Shown: positions 1 to 8,500, counted from the stretch's first letter. The stretch: 10,353 nt of DNA from Anaeromassilibacillus stercoravium (GCA_019118845.1 DWYE01000087.1:1-10353), one strand, 5' to 3'. Notes: generated from the sequence alone by a model not told the origin. Numbers and translations are program-made.

Positions 1-294
1 GCAAGCCAGAGCGTGGCAGCGAATGCGTATGTGGTTTCCGATACGACGGTCAACTTCACCTTGAAGAGAGGCAGCGCATACTGCTTCAAGATGACGGTCG
101 TGAACGGCAACGCCATGACGCCGGGCTTTACGGTCGGCAACGGCGATGTGCTCAAGACGCAGTTTGTGGCGAAGATTGGCAACGACTACTATTACAGAGT
201 CTATGCCATTGGCACGCCGGGCCAGAGCACGGGCGTTTACACGACCCTGCCGGGCCAGAACGCGGTTAAGCATTGCACAGTAACGATTGGCTAA
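1..294 (+). CDS. C-terminal end of an unidentified, probably secreted protein (5' truncated)
   Basis: The frame is open from the first base and ends at a TAA at 292-294, so this is the last 97 codons of a longer gene. The GTG at 13 has no ribosome binding site and is internal. The residues are rich in Gly, Thr, Val, Asn and aromatics with no hydrophobic helix, as in an extracellular beta-sandwich module. Two cysteines, in YCFKM and KHCTV, could form a disulfide. The pattern (a short hydrophobic strand after SDTT, an NDYYYRV strand, and a final CTVTIG strand) resembles a C-terminal module I have seen on secreted proteins of gut Clostridia, but I cannot name the family or the parent enzyme. The function of the whole protein cannot be judged from here. 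A terminator follows about 100 bp downstream. Confidence 0.75.
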   Translation, partial: ASQSVAANAYVVSDTTVNFTLKRGSAYCFKMTVVNGNAMTPGFTVGNGDVLKTQFVAKIGNDYYYRVYAIGTPGQSTGVYTTLPGQNAVKHCTVTIG

Positions 295-346
295 GTGCTT
301 TCGTAGACGGACGCTATGCGTCCATTGCACGGTAGCCATTGGCTAA
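271..346 (+). repeat. Imperfect direct duplication of the 3' end of the upstream gene
   Basis: The last 24 bases of the upstream gene, including its stop (271-294), recur at 323-346 with 3 mismatches (21 of 24 identical), 52 bp apart. Both copies end in ATTGGCTAA. The second copy is non-coding. Between them lies a small perfect hairpin, GGACGC-TAT-GCGTCC, at 309-323. It has no T-tract, so it is not a convincing terminator. The copy looks like a relic of a tandem duplication of the gene end. Confidence 0.6.
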
Positions 347-392
347 TCGGAAATGAAAAACAAAAAGGGAAGGCAGTTTCCCTCTAAGCAAC

Positions 393-436
393 GAGGCCCC
401 AACCCCGGGAGAGTCCCCAGGGTTGGGGCCTTTTCT
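393..436 (+). terminator. Strong rho-independent terminator of the upstream gene
   Basis: The 11-bp perfect stem GGCCCCAACCC (395-405) pairs with 420-430 and can be extended by A394-T431. The loop is 14 nt and the stem is followed directly by TTTTCT (431-436). The complementary strand lacks a good T-run after the stem, so the terminator reads mainly in the + direction. It should end the transcript of the partial gene at the window start. Confidence 0.9.
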
Positions 437-480
437 ATCATTCAATGCTTTTCTCTTTCAGATCGGATGCCGAACGATGG

Positions 481-652
481 CTTCCTGTCTTTAGGAAGTT
501 TGTCCCTTGCTTCTGTAGGGCTTCCCCTGTGGAGCGGAAAACAAACTCCTCGCAGTTTGCTTTCGTAGGGAACGCCGTAGGCGCGAGAGGCACTGTGTGC
601 CCGCCGTAGGCGCGTCCCGACCGGAGGTCCGCGAAAGGCACTGTGTGCCTTT
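481..652. repeat. Composite hairpin-rich intergenic element
   Basis: This non-coding stretch is built from short repeated and palindromic units. CTTCCT (481-486) pairs with AGGAAG (493-498). GCCGTAGGCGCG occurs at 574-585 and again at 603-614. The hairpin GGCAC-TGT-GTGCC occurs at 589-601 and again at 637-649. The second hairpin extends to a perfect 8-bp stem, AAAGGCAC / GTGCCTTT (634-652). GACC-GGA-GGTC forms another hairpin at 619-629. Short open frames cross it on both strands, but they have no ribosome binding site and simply read through the palindromes. It resembles the dispersed REP-like intergenic elements I associate with Faecalibacterium-type genomes. That link is from memory and not verified here. 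Confidence 0.6.
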
Positions 653-854
653 GGGTCGAAAGGGATGTTAACCCAATTGGAGCGGTAAAATAATTTGTAC
701 CGAAGTGGACATTTTGAGCCTATTAAAACGTTTGGCGATCGTCTTTTCTCCCAGACTTAGGGAAACCCCTACTTTTAACGGATGGGCATGAAAAAGAGAG
801 AAAACCACCCGGATTTTGCTTGAAACCTTGTATAAAATATTCGGATTTGAGGGG
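653..854. other. AT-rich intergenic stretch with no gene seen
   Basis: Between the hairpin element and the MarR promoter I see no credible gene, RNA gene or strong hairpin. CGGATTT is repeated at 810-816 and 842-848. A TATAAAAT at 831-838 has no acceptable -35 box at the proper distance. Confidence 0.5.
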
Positions 855-883
855 TTGACATCATAAAAAAAATGGGGTACTAT
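855..883 (+). promoter_or_regulatory. Near-consensus sigma-A promoter of the marR-ABC operon
   Basis: A perfect -35 box TTGACA (855-860) is followed by a 17-bp spacer and a -10 box TACTAT (878-883, 4 of 6 matches to TATAAT). Transcription should start near 889-891. That gives a very short leader before the ATG at 908. MarR proteins often repress their own promoter. The segment between the -10 box and the start codon has only a weak imperfect palindrome (GTTCGTG / TCCAAAC, 887-900), so no operator can be assigned with confidence. Confidence 0.8.
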
Positions 884-907
884 ATTGTTCGTGTCCAAAC
901 TAAATAA

Positions 908-1411
908 ATGGAAGGTTTTGCGAAAGGTTGTGAGACGGAAGTGGAAAAGGACTGCGGCGCATGGATCAACCTGCTGTCGCACAAAGTCAAGAAGCGCCTG
1001 AATGCAACGCTGTGGGATCTGGACATTACAGCAGTGCAAAGCCGGGTGATCTACTATATTCTGGCCCACTACCAGGAAGGCCCGGTCTTTCAGCGCGACG
1101 TGGAAAGAGTGTTCAGTCTCAGCCGTTCGACGGCAACGGGTATTTTGCAGTTGATGGAGAAAAAGGGCATTATCCGGCGGGAAAGCGTTGCCAGCGACGC
1201 CCGGCTGAAAAGCCTGGTCCCAACCGAACGTGCAGCGGAATTGGACGCCCAGGTGCGCGCGTGCCTGCGTGAGACGGAACGCATGTTGACACGGGGGCTT
1301 TCAGACGGACAGGTGCAGCTGTTTAAAGAAATGGCAGCGCAGATGTCGCGGAATCTGGACAACTGGGAGAATCAAACCGTTTCTTGCCCACCCGCCGACA
1401 CAACGCACTAA
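908..1411 (+). CDS. MarR-family transcriptional regulator
   Basis: This 167-residue protein has the size and layout of MarR family dimeric winged-helix repressors, which sense small phenolic or drug-like ligands and usually control an adjacent exporter. Residues 15-40 form the N-terminal dimerisation helix. Residues 45-70 hold the first helices of the DNA-binding domain. The segment SRSTATGILQLMEKKG (72-87) is the recognition helix, and 88-106 is the wing, with the conserved D97/R99 pair. Residues 108-155 are the C-terminal dimerisation helices. The start is uncertain. ATG 908 has no Shine-Dalgarno sequence and lies only about 18 nt from the predicted transcription start. An in-frame GTG at 941 would give a 156-residue protein starting MEKDCGAW, a more typical MarR beginning, but its upstream GAAAGG (922-927) is 13 nt away. 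The gene lies 80 bp before the first ABC subunit with no terminator between, so it is the first gene of that operon and its likely regulator. Confidence 0.88.
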   Translation: MEGFAKGCETEVEKDCGAWINLLSHKVKKRLNATLWDLDITAVQSRVIYYILAHYQEGPVFQRDVERVFSLSRSTATGILQLMEKKGIIRRESVASDARLKSLVPTERAAELDAQVRACLRETERMLTRGLSDGQVQLFKEMAAQMSRNLDNWENQTVSCPPADTTH

Positions 1412-1473
1412 GGAAAGAAAAAGTTCGTAACCACAACAAACAGACGTGCAACTTGACACATCCGAACAAGGGA

Positions 1474-1481
1474 AAAGGAGG
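1474..1481 (+). promoter_or_regulatory. Ribosome binding site that decides the start of the first ABC subunit
   Basis: AAAGGAGG ends at 1481. The in-frame ATG at 1483 is only 1 nt downstream, too close for normal initiation. The in-frame ATG at 1492 is 10 nt downstream and workable. I therefore place the start at 1492. The two choices differ by only three residues. Confidence 0.7.
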
Positions 1482-1491
1482 AATGTCTAAA

Positions 1492-3240
1492 ATGATAAAA
1501 GTCTTGGCCCGCAGTATCCGCGAGTACAAAAAGGCTTCCATTCTGACGCCTCTGCTGGTCACAGTGGAGGTCATCTTGGAATGCGCGATCCCCTTCGTGA
1601 TCGCCAATCTGGTCAACCAGATGCAGGCCGGCTGCTCCATGGACGTCATTGTCAAGTATGGCCTGGCACTGATCATCATGGCGATTGTTTCGCTGATCTT
1701 CGGCGGATTGGCCGGTTCGACCTGTGCGACCGCATCGGCCGGTTTTGCGCGTAATCTGCGCAAAGATATGTTCTACAAAATTCAGGATTATTCGTTCCAA
1801 AACATCGACAAATTCTCGGTGTCCAGCCTGGTTACCCGTCTGACGACCGACATCACCAACGTGCAGATGGCCTATATGATGATTATCCGCATCGCCATCC
1901 GCTGCCCGTTGATGCTGATCTTCTCGTTCGCCATGGGCTTTATCATGGGCGGGCGCCTGGCCATGATCTTCCTGGTCACCATCCCTCTGCTGGCCATCGG
2001 CTTGGTGCTGGTCATCCGCGCCGTGACGCCGCTGTTCCGCCGCGTCTTCCGCAAGTACGACGCGCTGAACGATTCGGTTCAGGAGAATGTACAGGCCATG
2101 CGCGTCGTGAAGTCCTATGTGCGCGAGGACTATGAGAAGAAAAAGTTCGGTGTTGCGGCCGAAGACGTCCGGAAGGATTTCACCCGCGCCGAGCGGATTA
2201 TGGCCATCAACAACCCCATGATGCAGTTCTGCGTCTATGCCGGCATGGTCTTTGTGTTGTCCTACGGTTCTTACGCCGTTATCACCAGCCGCGGCCTGGC
2301 CCTCAATGTTGGCCAGATGTCCTCTATGCTGACGTACAGCTTCCAGATTTTGATGAGCTTGATGATGCTGTCCATGGTATTCGTGATGATTACCATGTCG
2401 ATTGAATCCGCCGAACGTATCGTCGAGGTGCTCAGCGAAGAAAGCTCGCTGAGAAGCCCGGAAAACGCTTTGACCGAGGTCAAGGACGGGTCCGTCGATT
2501 TCGATAACGTCAGCTTTAAGTATTCCGAAAAGGCCGACCGCATGGCGCTGGCCGATATCAACCTGCACATCAAGTCGGGCGAGGTCATCGGCATCCTGGG
2601 CGGCACCGGTTCGTCCAAGTCGTCCCTGGTCCAGCTGATCCCCCGCCTATATGACGTGACCGAAGGCAGCGTCCGCGTTGGCGGCGTTGACGTGCGCAAG
2701 TACGACCTGGAGGCCCTGCGCAACCAGGTGGCTGTGGTGCTGCAAAAGAACGTCCTGTTCTCCGGCACGATCAAAGACAACCTGCGCTGGGGCAACCCCA
2801 ACGCCACCGACGCCGAGATGGAAGAGGCCTGCCGTTTGGCCCAGGCCGACGAGTTCATCCAGCAGTTCCCCGATAAATACGATACATGGATCGAACAGGG
2901 CGGTACGAACGTATCCGGCGGCCAGAAGCAGCGTTTGTGCATCGCCCGCGCGCTTCTGAAAAAGCCCAAGATCTTAATCCTGGACGATTCCACCAGCGCT
3001 GTCGATACCCGTACGGATGCGCTGATCCGCAAAGGCTTCCGCGAGTTTATCCCGGAGACCACCAAGATCATCATCGCCCAGCGTGTTGCCAGCGTGCAGG
3101 ATGCCGACCGCATTATTGTTATGGAAGGCGGCTGCATCAAGGCTATCGGCAACCACGAGGAACTGATGGCAACCAATGAGGTTTACCGAGACATCTATCG
3201 TTCGCAGAACAGAGCAGGAGGTGAGAAGGATGCCCAATAA
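1492..3240 (+). CDS. Heterodimeric ABC exporter subunit with degenerate ATPase site (LmrC/BmrC/TM287-like)
   Basis: This 582-residue half-transporter has six membrane helices (about 17-40, 53-78, 128-150, 155-178, 243-266 and 280-303) followed by a nucleotide-binding domain (about 335-575). Walker A is GGTGSSKS (370-377), where the usual third Gly is Ser. The Q-loop Gln is 418 and the signature VSGGQ is 474-478. In Walker B (ILILDD, D498) the catalytic Glu is replaced by Asp499, and the switch His is replaced by Gln530 (IAQRV). These substitutions mark the non-hydrolysing site of heterodimeric type IV exporters such as TM287/288, LmrCD and BmrCD. Its signature motif is intact and should complete the partner's competent site. 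The stop overlaps the next gene by 11 bp, implying coupled translation and 1:1 assembly in the membrane. A drug, peptide or lipid-like metabolite is a likely substrate, but the sequence does not show which. Confidence 0.93.
   Translation: MIKVLARSIREYKKASILTPLLVTVEVILECAIPFVIANLVNQMQAGCSMDVIVKYGLALIIMAIVSLIFGGLAGSTCATASAGFARNLRKDMFYKIQDYSFQNIDKFSVSSLVTRLTTDITNVQMAYMMIIRIAIRCPLMLIFSFAMGFIMGGRLAMIFLVTIPLLAIGLVLVIRAVTPLFRRVFRKYDALNDSVQENVQAMRVVKSYVREDYEKKKFGVAAEDVRKDFTRAERIMAINNPMMQFCVYAGMVFVLSYGSYAVITSRGLALNVGQMSSMLTYSFQILMSLMMLSMVFVMITMSIESAERIVEVLSEESSLRSPENALTEVKDGSVDFDNVSFKYSEKADRMALADINLHIKSGEVIGILGGTGSSKSSLVQLIPRLYDVTEGSVRVGGVDVRKYDLEALRNQVAVVLQKNVLFSGTIKDNLRWGNPNATDAEMEEACRLAQADEFIQQFPDKYDTWIEQGGTNVSGGQKQRLCIARALLKKPKILILDDSTSAVDTRTDALIRKGFREFIPETTKIIIAQRVASVQDADRIIVMEGGCIKAIGNHEELMATNEVYRDIYRSQNRAGGEKDAQ
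3216..3221 (+). promoter_or_regulatory. Ribosome binding site of the second ABC subunit, inside the first
   Basis: AGGAGG lies within the last codons of the preceding gene, 8 nt before the ATG at 3230. It fixes the start at 3230, rather than at possible earlier in-frame codons, and makes the genes overlap by 11 bp. Confidence 0.9.
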
Positions 3241-5143
3241 CACCAGCACTGCACGGGGCCGCCGCGCGCCAAAGGGCGTGTTCCGCCGCTTGGTCCGCAC
3301 CATCTTCCGCTTTTTCCCAGTGATGCTGCCGCTCACGCTGGTCTGCATTATTATCAACGCAGTCGTCAGCTCCATGCCTTCCGTCTTTATGCAGAACGTC
3401 ATCGCCGTTGTGGAGGATACCTTCCAGACCGGTGACTGGGCTTCGGCTTCGGGCCGTATTTTCAGCCTGCTGGCAATTTTGGTTACCATGTATATCATCA
3501 GTTTGATTGCCGGTGTATTGTACACCCAGATGATGGCTACGATCACCCAGGGAACCTTGGCCAAGCTGCGTGAAAAGATGTTTGACCATATGCAGGACCT
3601 TCCCATCCGCTATTTCGATACCCATAACCACGGCGATATCATGAGTTATTACACCAACGATATCGATACGCTGCGCCAGATGATCAGCCAGAGCTTCCCG
3701 CAGACCTTGATCTCCGCGATTACGTTGCTGACCGTTTTCGGCATCATGGTCTATTACAGCATTTGGCTGGCCCTGGTCGTCGTTGCGGGCGTCATCATCA
3801 TGTTTTTCGTCACCCGCTACGTCAGCGGCCATTCCTCCCGCTACTTCCTCAAGCAGCAGGAAGCCATCGCCCGCACCGAGGGCTTTATGGAGGAAATGAT
3901 GAACGGCCAGAAGGTCATCAAGGTCTTCTGCCATGAGGAAGGCGCCAAAGAGGATTTCGATAAGGTCAACGACGAGTTGTTTGGCAACGCGGAAAAGGCC
4001 CACCGCTATGCGAATATCCTGATGCCGCTGTTGGCAAACATCGGCAATGTTATGTATGTGATTGTCGCGCTGGTGGGCGGCGCCCTGCTGTTGAACGGCG
4101 CGCCCAACTTCAGCATTTCCGGCATGGCATTCAGCATCAGCATTGTCGTGCCCTTCCTGAACATGACCAAACAGTTTGCCGGCGCCATCGGCCAGGTGTC
4201 CAACCAGGTCAACATGGTCGTCATGGGCCTGGCCGGTGCGCACCGCATCTTCGCCCTGCTGGACGAGGAACCCGAGACCGACGACGGCTATGTCACGCTG
4301 GTCAACGCCCGTGAGAACGCCGACGGCACCCTGGAGGAATACCCGGAGCGCACCAACGTCTGGGCGTGGAAGCATCCCCACCACGACGGCACGGTCACCT
4401 ACACACGCATGCGCGGCGACGTCCGCTTCTACGACGTCGACTTTGCCTATGAGCCGGGCAAGACGGTGCTGCATAACATCTCGCTGTATGCAAAGCCGGG
4501 CCAGAAGGTCGCCTTTGTTGGGTCGACCGGCGCAGGGAAGACGACGATCACCAACCTGATCAACCGCTTCTACGACATCGCGGATGGCAAGATCCGCTAC
4601 GACGATATCAATATCAATAAGATCAAGAAGGCGGACCTGCGCCACAGCCTCGGCATCGTGTTGCAGGATACCAACCTCTTCACCGGCACCGTGATGGAAA
4701 ACATCCGCTACGGCAACCTCAACGCCCACGACGACGAGTGCATCGCGGCCGCGAAGCTGGCCGGTGCGGACGACTTCATCCGCCGCTTGCCCGAAGGCTA
4801 CAACACCATGCTGACCGGCAACGGCGCGAACCTCAGCCAGGGCCAGCGCCAGCTGCTGGCCATTGCCCGCGCGGCGGTCGCCGACCCGCCTGTCATGATT
4901 TTGGACGAGGCGACGAGTTCGATCGACACCCACACCGAGGCGATTGTGCAGCGCGGCATGGATGCCTTGATGACTGGACGCACGACCTTTGTCATTGCGC
5001 ACCGCCTGTCCACCGTGCAGAATGCCGACGCGATCATGGTTTTGGATCACGGCCGCATCATCGAGCGCGGCACCCACGAAGACCTGATCAAGCTCAAGGG
5101 CACCTATTATCAGTTGTATACAGGCGCGTTGGAGCTGGATTAA
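3230..5143 (+). CDS. Heterodimeric ABC exporter subunit with competent ATPase site (LmrD/BmrD/TM288-like)
   Basis: This 637-residue partner subunit has an Arg-rich cytoplasmic start, a six-helix membrane domain (to about residue 330) and a nucleotide-binding domain (about 396-637). Walker A is canonical, GSTGAGKT (431-438, K437). The Q-loop Gln is 479. Walker B ends in Asp559-Glu560 with the catalytic Glu present, and the switch His is 591 (IAHRLSTV). Its signature is LSQGQ (535-539) instead of LSGGQ, the change expected in the subunit that caps the partner's degenerate site. A linker of about 50 residues (345-395), rich in charged residues and with a WAWKHPHHDG stretch, joins the two domains and is longer than in the partner. 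The two subunits should form one exporter with one hydrolysing and one mainly structural ATP site. A strong terminator follows 50 bp downstream, making this the last gene of the operon. Confidence 0.94.
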   Translation: MPNNTSTARGRRAPKGVFRRLVRTIFRFFPVMLPLTLVCIIINAVVSSMPSVFMQNVIAVVEDTFQTGDWASASGRIFSLLAILVTMYIISLIAGVLYTQMMATITQGTLAKLREKMFDHMQDLPIRYFDTHNHGDIMSYYTNDIDTLRQMISQSFPQTLISAITLLTVFGIMVYYSIWLALVVVAGVIIMFFVTRYVSGHSSRYFLKQQEAIARTEGFMEEMMNGQKVIKVFCHEEGAKEDFDKVNDELFGNAEKAHRYANILMPLLANIGNVMYVIVALVGGALLLNGAPNFSISGMAFSISIVVPFLNMTKQFAGAIGQVSNQVNMVVMGLAGAHRIFALLDEEPETDDGYVTLVNARENADGTLEEYPERTNVWAWKHPHHDGTVTYTRMRGDVRFYDVDFAYEPGKTVLHNISLYAKPGQKVAFVGSTGAGKTTITNLINRFYDIADGKIRYDDININKIKKADLRHSLGIVLQDTNLFTGTVMENIRYGNLNAHDDECIAAAKLAGADDFIRRLPEGYNTMLTGNGANLSQGQRQLLAIARAAVADPPVMILDEATSSIDTHTEAIVQRGMDALMTGRTTFVIAHRLSTVQNADAIMVLDHGRIIERGTHEDLIKLKGTYYQLYTGALELD

Positions 5144-5192
5144 CCCGCTTCGCCGCTCTGGGCGAGGTGCAGAGAAAACCATCGGATCGAAA

Positions 5193-5254
5193 AGGGGCGC
5201 GGCCCCGCTGTTTCCCGGGAAAACCGGGCGGCGGGGCCGCGCCTTTTTCGTTTT
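5193..5254 (+). terminator. Large rho-independent terminator of the marR-ABC operon
   Basis: A perfect 13-bp GC stem (5196-5208 pairing with 5231-5243) is followed by TTTTTCGTTTT (5244-5254). The loop carries a nested palindrome, TTTCCCGGGAAA (5211-5222). A second hairpin without a T-run, CCCGGC / GCCGGG, lies just after it at 5256-5274. The structure separates the exporter operon from the secreted-protein gene. Confidence 0.92.
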
Positions 5255-5339
5255 GCCCGGCGGGCGTTGCCGGGAAGCAGCCTGGCCTGCGCCGGTGTCC
5301 TCGGGAGGATGCCGAAACAATCCAATATGACGCGACTGA

Positions 5340-5413
5340 TTATTAGGCATAATAACGAATATCCTTCCGCGATAGGAAGGCTAATTCGACAACTTTATGT
5401 AAAATTTTTTACA
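5340..5413. promoter_or_regulatory. Cluster of three perfect inverted repeats upstream of the secreted GDPD gene
   Basis: TTATTA-GGCA-TAATAA lies at 5340-5355, CCTTCC-GCGATA-GGAAGG at 5363-5380, and TGTAAAA-TT-TTTTACA at 5398-5413. All three have perfect arms of 6 or 7 bp and sit in an AT-rich gap 114-187 bp before the start codon. A 10-bp palindrome, TTCGTACGAA, follows at 5479-5488. They could be operator sites or RNA hairpins in a 5' leader. I found no -35/-10 pair with acceptable spacing, so the promoter itself is not assigned. Confidence 0.45.
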
Positions 5414-5514
5414 ATAACAATTAAATGAAAATTAACATGGTTTTTATTTCCTTCCAACAGAGATGTTGTAGGCTTTCTTTCGTACGAATGTAGGCAAACG
5501 ATACAGTAAGATTT

Positions 5515-5520
5515 GGAGGG
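5515..5520 (+). promoter_or_regulatory. Ribosome binding site of the secreted GDPD gene
   Basis: GGAGGG lies 6 nt before ATG 5527. It supports that start, which also begins directly with a signal peptide. Confidence 0.88.
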
Positions 5521-5526
5521 AACCGA

Positions 5527-8500
5527 ATGAATGTGAAAAAGGCACTCTGCGCCCTGCTGGCGGCCACCCAGATAACGGCTGCGATGGGCGGCCTGCCGGT
5601 GGCGTATGCAGCCCAGCAGGAGACTGCCCAGTTGGAGCCCCGGATGGTCAGCGCTATGCCGGTCATCGACGGGCAGTTGGGCGACTCCGTCTGGTCCATG
5701 CAGCATGCGATGGAAAAGCCTCTGCAGGGTGGGACGGAGCACAGCGCGTCGTTTGACGTCCTGTGGGATTATCAGTATCTGTATGTCGCGGTACAGGTGG
5801 AAAACGATACCGACCGCATCGCAGGCAGCGCCTGGATGGAGGGCGACGTGGTTAACCTGTTCTTCGACAAGACCAACCACAAGAGTTCTCCCTATACGGA
5901 GAACGACTGGCAGATCGGCGTCGGCTATAACCCCGACGACGCGTTCGACCCCTATATCCTCTTTGGCGGCGGCGTCGTTGCCTCGCAGGAAGCCCGCGAA
6001 GAACTGAGCCGCAATATCCTGGCTGCCACGTCCGATACGGACAACGGTTGGACTGCGGAAATTGCAGTGCCGTGGGACAGCCTGGGGATCGACCCCTATC
6101 TGCAAAAGGACTTTGGATTTGACATCGGTGTGGATAACAAAAACGCCTCCCATGGTTCCGGCGAAGTGGATTATCTGCTCTGGGAGACCAATGACCGCAC
6201 CAGCTTCTGGAACGACACCGCCGGGTTTGGCAATATGAGCCTTTCCACCGAAGTGGTGGAAAACACCGACGACGGCGTCATCTACCAGCAGAATTTTGAC
6301 GATGTAGCGAACGGGGAACTGCCGGAGGGCTTTGCCCCGGCGGCAGGCCAGGAGACCGGCTGGTCCGTGCAGGACGGCAAGCTTGTGGCCGACTTCTCCC
6401 GCAGCGGGGAAATCGAGCGCCGCATCGCCCTCCCCGCCCTGGGCGATAACTTCACCTATGACCTGGACGTCACCTTTGAGGACGCGGTCAATACGGGCCG
6501 TTGGCTTTCCGCCTTCTACCGCGCCCCGCAGGACAACGGCTTTGGATACTACCATTTCACAAACCGCCTGAACGGTGCCGGAGAGATCTCCATGAAGGGC
6601 ACGGACAATACCTGGCCCACCGCGTTTGTCAACACAAACGGCACCAGCGAGGCCCAGGCGCTGACGGTTGGCGATACGTACCATCTCTCGATCGCGGCGC
6701 TGGGCCAGAACCTCACCCATGTGCGCACCGGCTCGAAAGAGGAAGAGCGCTTTGACCACAGCGTCAATACCTATGAGCACCTGGGAACCTCCCGCCCGGC
6801 CACCATGGAGAGCGATTTGCAGGCGCGCGGCCGCTTCGGCTTGCAGGTGGACCAGATGAAAGCCACGTTTGACAACCTCGTCATCCGCCGCCTGGACATC
6901 GACACGCTCAACGTGGAGGGCCTGCCGGACAGCATCGAGCAGCTTTCGGTCCTGCCGGAGATGGAAATCTCTGCGGCGTGCTCCAATGGCGCGACCATCG
7001 CAGTGGACAGGAAGGACGCAAAGGTCTATTCCAGCGACCCGGCCGTGCTGCGCATCCTGGAGGATGGCACCATCCGCTCCCTGAACACCGGCAAGGCCAC
7101 CATCTCGGTGATCGTGGCGAACCGCTTGTTCACAAAGGAGATCGAGGTCACCCCATCCGACCGGGAACCGGCGATCACGGAACTGCATGTACAGGATAAG
7201 CAGAGCATCTATACAGGCGTGGTCGGGCAGAGCGTCCCGGTATCCGCGCTGAAGTTCGACGCCGTGGATGAGCTCCTGGAAAATCAGGTCCTCTCCGGCG
7301 ACTCCGAAGGGATGGCCCTGGCCTCCTCCGACGAGTCTGTAGTAAAAATTGAGAATGGGCAGTTCGTCGGCGTTGGCGAAGGCGTCGCCACCGTAACCGC
7401 GACGATCGACGGCGCGTCCGACAGCATCCTGGTTTGGGTGCGTGCGGATGAAACCGACGACGTGTTCATGAACGTTGACTTTGAAGACGGAACCCTGCCG
7501 GCGGATTGGAAACAGATCGGCGGCGGATACGAAATCAAGGAAGAGGGCGGCAACCATTTCCTGGAAATGCAGCCAAGCACCCGCTTTATCGTCCCCATGC
7601 CGGAAGGCGTGACGGACTACACCATCGAGGCGGATATGACCTTTATGGCGGCAAGCGACTCCGCGCGCTGGGCCTCGATCATGTACCGCATCCAGAACGA
7701 GGACCGTCCGTATTACCAGTTTGCCGTGCGCCAGGATTCCACCGCGACGAACGGCGTGGAGTTTGCCGCCATGACGGCCAGCGGTTCCTGGGATGTCCGC
7801 GAGACCGCATCCTTTGATGAGAAGATGGAATACGGCGCCACGCATCACCTGAAGCTCACCATCACCGGCGAGCGCGTGAAGCAGTGGATCGACGGCGAAG
7901 AGCTGATCTTTACGGACAAGGCAACCGACCTTACTGCGGGCGACATCGGCCTGCAGTCCAACAATGTGACGGTGCGCTTCGACAACCTGACGGTCCGTCT
8001 GAATCCGGAACCGCTGCCGGAGCTCCCGAAGCCGGAAAACAATTATGCACAGGTCAAAACCTTGAATGAAAACCTGGTATCCGCCCCGACGGTCATTGTG
8101 GACAGCCTCGCCAGCCTGGACGATGCGGATGCGCTGATCAACGACGACGTGACCAGCAGCGTGATGCTCAAGGTCGAGTTGGAAGACGGCGAATTGGTCT
8201 GCTACAGCGGCGAAACCCGCCTGGGCAGCTTCGCAGATGTGATCGACAAGCTCTATGGCAAGCTGATCCTGCTGCTGGAGCTGGACGATGCGGATACGGC
8301 AAACGCATTGGCAGCCTATATCGACGAGAACAAGCTGGAAGATTTGCAGGTGGCCAGCACGGACCGCGACCTGCTGCGCTCCTTCCGCGACCAGGCAACC
8401 ACCACCCGCGCAAGCTTGATTTTGGATCAGGAAACTCTGACGCTGGAAGACGCTTATGAGGCGGTGGGCAACACCAACATTGCAAAGGCAAAGAACATCA

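Noticed and set aside
353..641. Short open frames on both strands (353-568 +, 438-641 -) in the first intergenic region
   Set aside because: They cross a strong terminator or the palindromic repeats, lack ribosome sites, and have protein-unlike composition.
887..900. GTTCGTG / TCCAAAC as a MarR operator
   Set aside because: Only 4 of 7 arm positions are symmetric, no better than chance in AT-rich DNA.
668..1069. A 133-codon open frame on the - strand over the marR promoter and 5' end
   Set aside because: It overlaps a near-consensus promoter and the real marR coding region, and shows no ribosome site or family resemblance.
1453..1458. TTGACA between marR and the first ABC gene as a second promoter
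   Set aside because: The -10 position 17 bp downstream falls on the AGGAGG ribosome site and has no TATAAT-like sequence.
1408..2568. A 386-codon open frame on the - strand opposite the first ABC subunit
   Set aside because: It is a His/Gln/Asp-rich shadow with no credible start signal, fully covered by a real gene.
3143..5350. A 735-codon open frame on the - strand opposite the second ABC subunit
   Set aside because: It is a codon-bias shadow of a clearly canonical ABC gene and runs through the operon terminator; there is no domain signal.
5385..5494. Possible promoters for the secreted GDPD gene (for example TTTACA at 5408, TTGTAG at 5466)
   Set aside because: None has a -10 box of reasonable quality at 16-18 bp spacing; a promoter is expected here but cannot be placed.
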